A model generated the notes under the pieces. That model was not told the origin of the DNA and searched no databases. It saw nothing but the letters and a program-made list of their open reading frames with translations. The position numbers and the translations under genes were made by a program. 5,885 bases of DNA from Acidobacteriota bacterium (GTDB taxonomy: Bacteria; Acidobacteriota; Blastocatellia; Pyrinomonadales; Pyrinomonadaceae): positions 1-5,885 of the forward strand of contig JACCVS010000731.1 of NCBI GenBank assembly GCA_013698055.1. The letters are read 5' to 3'. Position 1 is the stretch's first letter; each line of letters starts with the position of its first letter. Positions 5,087 through 5,885 of the stretch are shown here, one piece after another.

Positions 5087-5785
5087 TTAAAATTTTCCTA
5101 GAAAAACTAATTTGAAAGCTATCGGCATGACGAAGCCGAAAATGCTACTGAACAGTCCTGTGAAGATTGCGATAAAGAGCAGGATCATCCCGTATTGCTC
5201 CAGCGCTTCAATGGCCGACTCAAAACTCGATGGCAGCACGCTGCTCAATACCTTGCTGCCGTCAAGTGGCGGGATCGGTAAAAGGTTAAAGACGGCCAGC
5301 CCTACATTCAAGGTAAAGAACCCAGCAAGCAGGGTGACTGCTCCCCGAGCAAGCGCGTCATCAGTAGTTGCGGGAATGATTGGCATCCATGACGTAGGGT
5401 TCATGTCAAACGTTATCACGCCCGTCTCGAACAGCACGCGAATCGTTATTCCGGCAACAATGGCAATCGCCAGGTTGCTCAATATTCCCGCTATGGAGAC
5501 CCAGAAATTTGCTACGCGCTTGTTGCGCCACCTGAGCGGATTGACCGGAGTCGGGCGCGCCCAGCCAAGCAATGGCACTCCTGTGAAGAATGACAATCCG
5601 GGAAAAAGGAGCGTCCCAATCGGATCAACGTGGGTAACAGGATTTAGCGAGACGCGACCCTGCGAGCGCGCAAGATCATCCCCGAACCTGTCAGACATCC
5701 AGGCGTGCGCCGCCTCGTGCAAAGAAAGAGAGAACACGAGCGCCACCATGAAAAGAATAAACTGACCTATATCGTATTTGCCCAT
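5087..5785 (-). CDS. Site-2 protease family (M50) membrane metalloprotease
   Basis: 232 residues from ATG 5785. It is a polytopic zinc protease of the compact YwhC/sll0862-like site-2 protease group, which cleaves within membranes; substrates are unknown. The first membrane helix carries the zinc motif HEAAH at residues 23-27. Next come the family stretches GRVSLNPVTHVDPIGTLLFP and GWARPTPVNP, and the third zinc ligand is Asp175 in NLLPIPPLDG. About five to six hydrophobic segments are visible: 8-25, 58-70, 95-120, 148-172 and 198-228. There is no PDZ domain, unlike RseP. The start is uncertain: a GTG at 5842-5840 would add 19 residues (MLVWWVALNGAYFGRLVLA), but the family usually begins about 15-25 residues before HEXXH, so ATG 5785 is preferred, although it lacks a clear Shine-Dalgarno. 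This gene often sits directly upstream of trpS-scpA-scpB in bacteria. Confidence 0.92.
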   Translation of the reverse strand: MGKYDIGQFILFMVALVFSLSLHEAAHAWMSDRFGDDLARSQGRVSLNPVTHVDPIGTLLFPGLSFFTGVPLLGWARPTPVNPLRWRNKRVANFWVSIAGILSNLAIAIVAGITIRVLFETGVITFDMNPTSWMPIIPATTDDALARGAVTLLAGFFTLNVGLAVFNLLPIPPLDGSKVLSSVLPSSFESAIEALEQYGMILLFIAIFTGLFSSIFGFVMPIAFKLVFLGKF

Positions 5786-5832
5786 TGCTAAAACCAGACG
5801 GCCAAAATAAGCACCATTAAGAGCGACCCACC

Positions 5833-5861
5833 ACACTAACACGCACCCGCAGAGGAGTCAA
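5833..5861 (-). promoter_or_regulatory. Weak sigma70-like promoter candidate for the M50-trpS-scpAB operon
   Basis: On the minus strand TTGACT (5861-5856, 5 of 6 to the -35 consensus) is followed after exactly 17 bases by TAGTGT (5838-5833, 3 of 6 to the -10 consensus). Transcription from here would give a leader of about 40 bases before ATG 5785. If translation instead starts at GTG 5842, this promoter cannot be right. The -10 is poor, and the rest of 5786-5885 shows no other recognisable feature. Only 43 bases upstream of the GTG are visible, so a better promoter may lie outside the window. Confidence 0.22.
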
Positions 5862-5885
5862 AAAGCAGTGATTAGAATCAAGAGA

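Noticed and set aside
5112..5765. Long plus-strand open frame opposite the M50 protease gene
   Set aside because: Its translation is Ser/Arg/Thr-rich with no recognisable domain, and it mirrors a gene with intact M50 motifs. It is a shadow frame.

Overview
The window holds seven genes, all on the minus strand and tightly packed, so the biological reading order runs from high to low coordinates. That order is: a site-2 (M50) membrane protease, trpS, scpA, scpB, an RluB-type 23S rRNA pseudouridine synthase, an acyl-CoA dehydrogenase, and the N-terminal part of a MeaB/ArgK-type G3E GTPase that leaves the window at base 1. The moderately GC-rich composition, the M50-trpS-scpA-scpB-rluB neighbourhood and the flavour of the proteins suggest a chromosomal segment of a free-living heterotroph. 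My best guess is Acidobacteriota, perhaps Blastocatellia. This is an impression from the sequences, not a search result.

From 5785 down to 2455 lies a compact core operon. The M50 protease and trpS are separated by 5 bases or fewer, trpS and scpA by about 10 (or they overlap), and scpA and scpB by 13. ScpA and ScpB are the kleisin and winged-helix partners of SMC in chromosome segregation. TrpS charges tRNA-Trp, and the M50 protein is an intramembrane metalloprotease. RluB follows. The acyl-CoA dehydrogenase and MeaB then form a catabolic pair: acyl-CoA oxidation, plus the chaperone of B12-dependent methylmalonyl-CoA mutase.

The most unusual content is between genes. Each of the three non-trivial gaps (about 231-310, 1467-1517 and 2383-2450) holds one member of what looks like a single family of short dispersed elements. 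Each is a long imperfect hairpin whose arms are tandem 7-base repeats, around a shared core of the type AGTAAAAGC-n-TTTT-n-GCTnAT. The heptad sequence differs from copy to copy, yet the two arms of each copy stay complementary, and all three lie in the same orientation. Two copies end exactly 4 bases before the start codons of meaB and rluB, leaving those genes with no Shine-Dalgarno outside the element. One copy supplies the stop codon of the acyl-CoA dehydrogenase. The tight gaps of the core operon carry none. No phage, transposase, CRISPR, tRNA or rRNA was seen.
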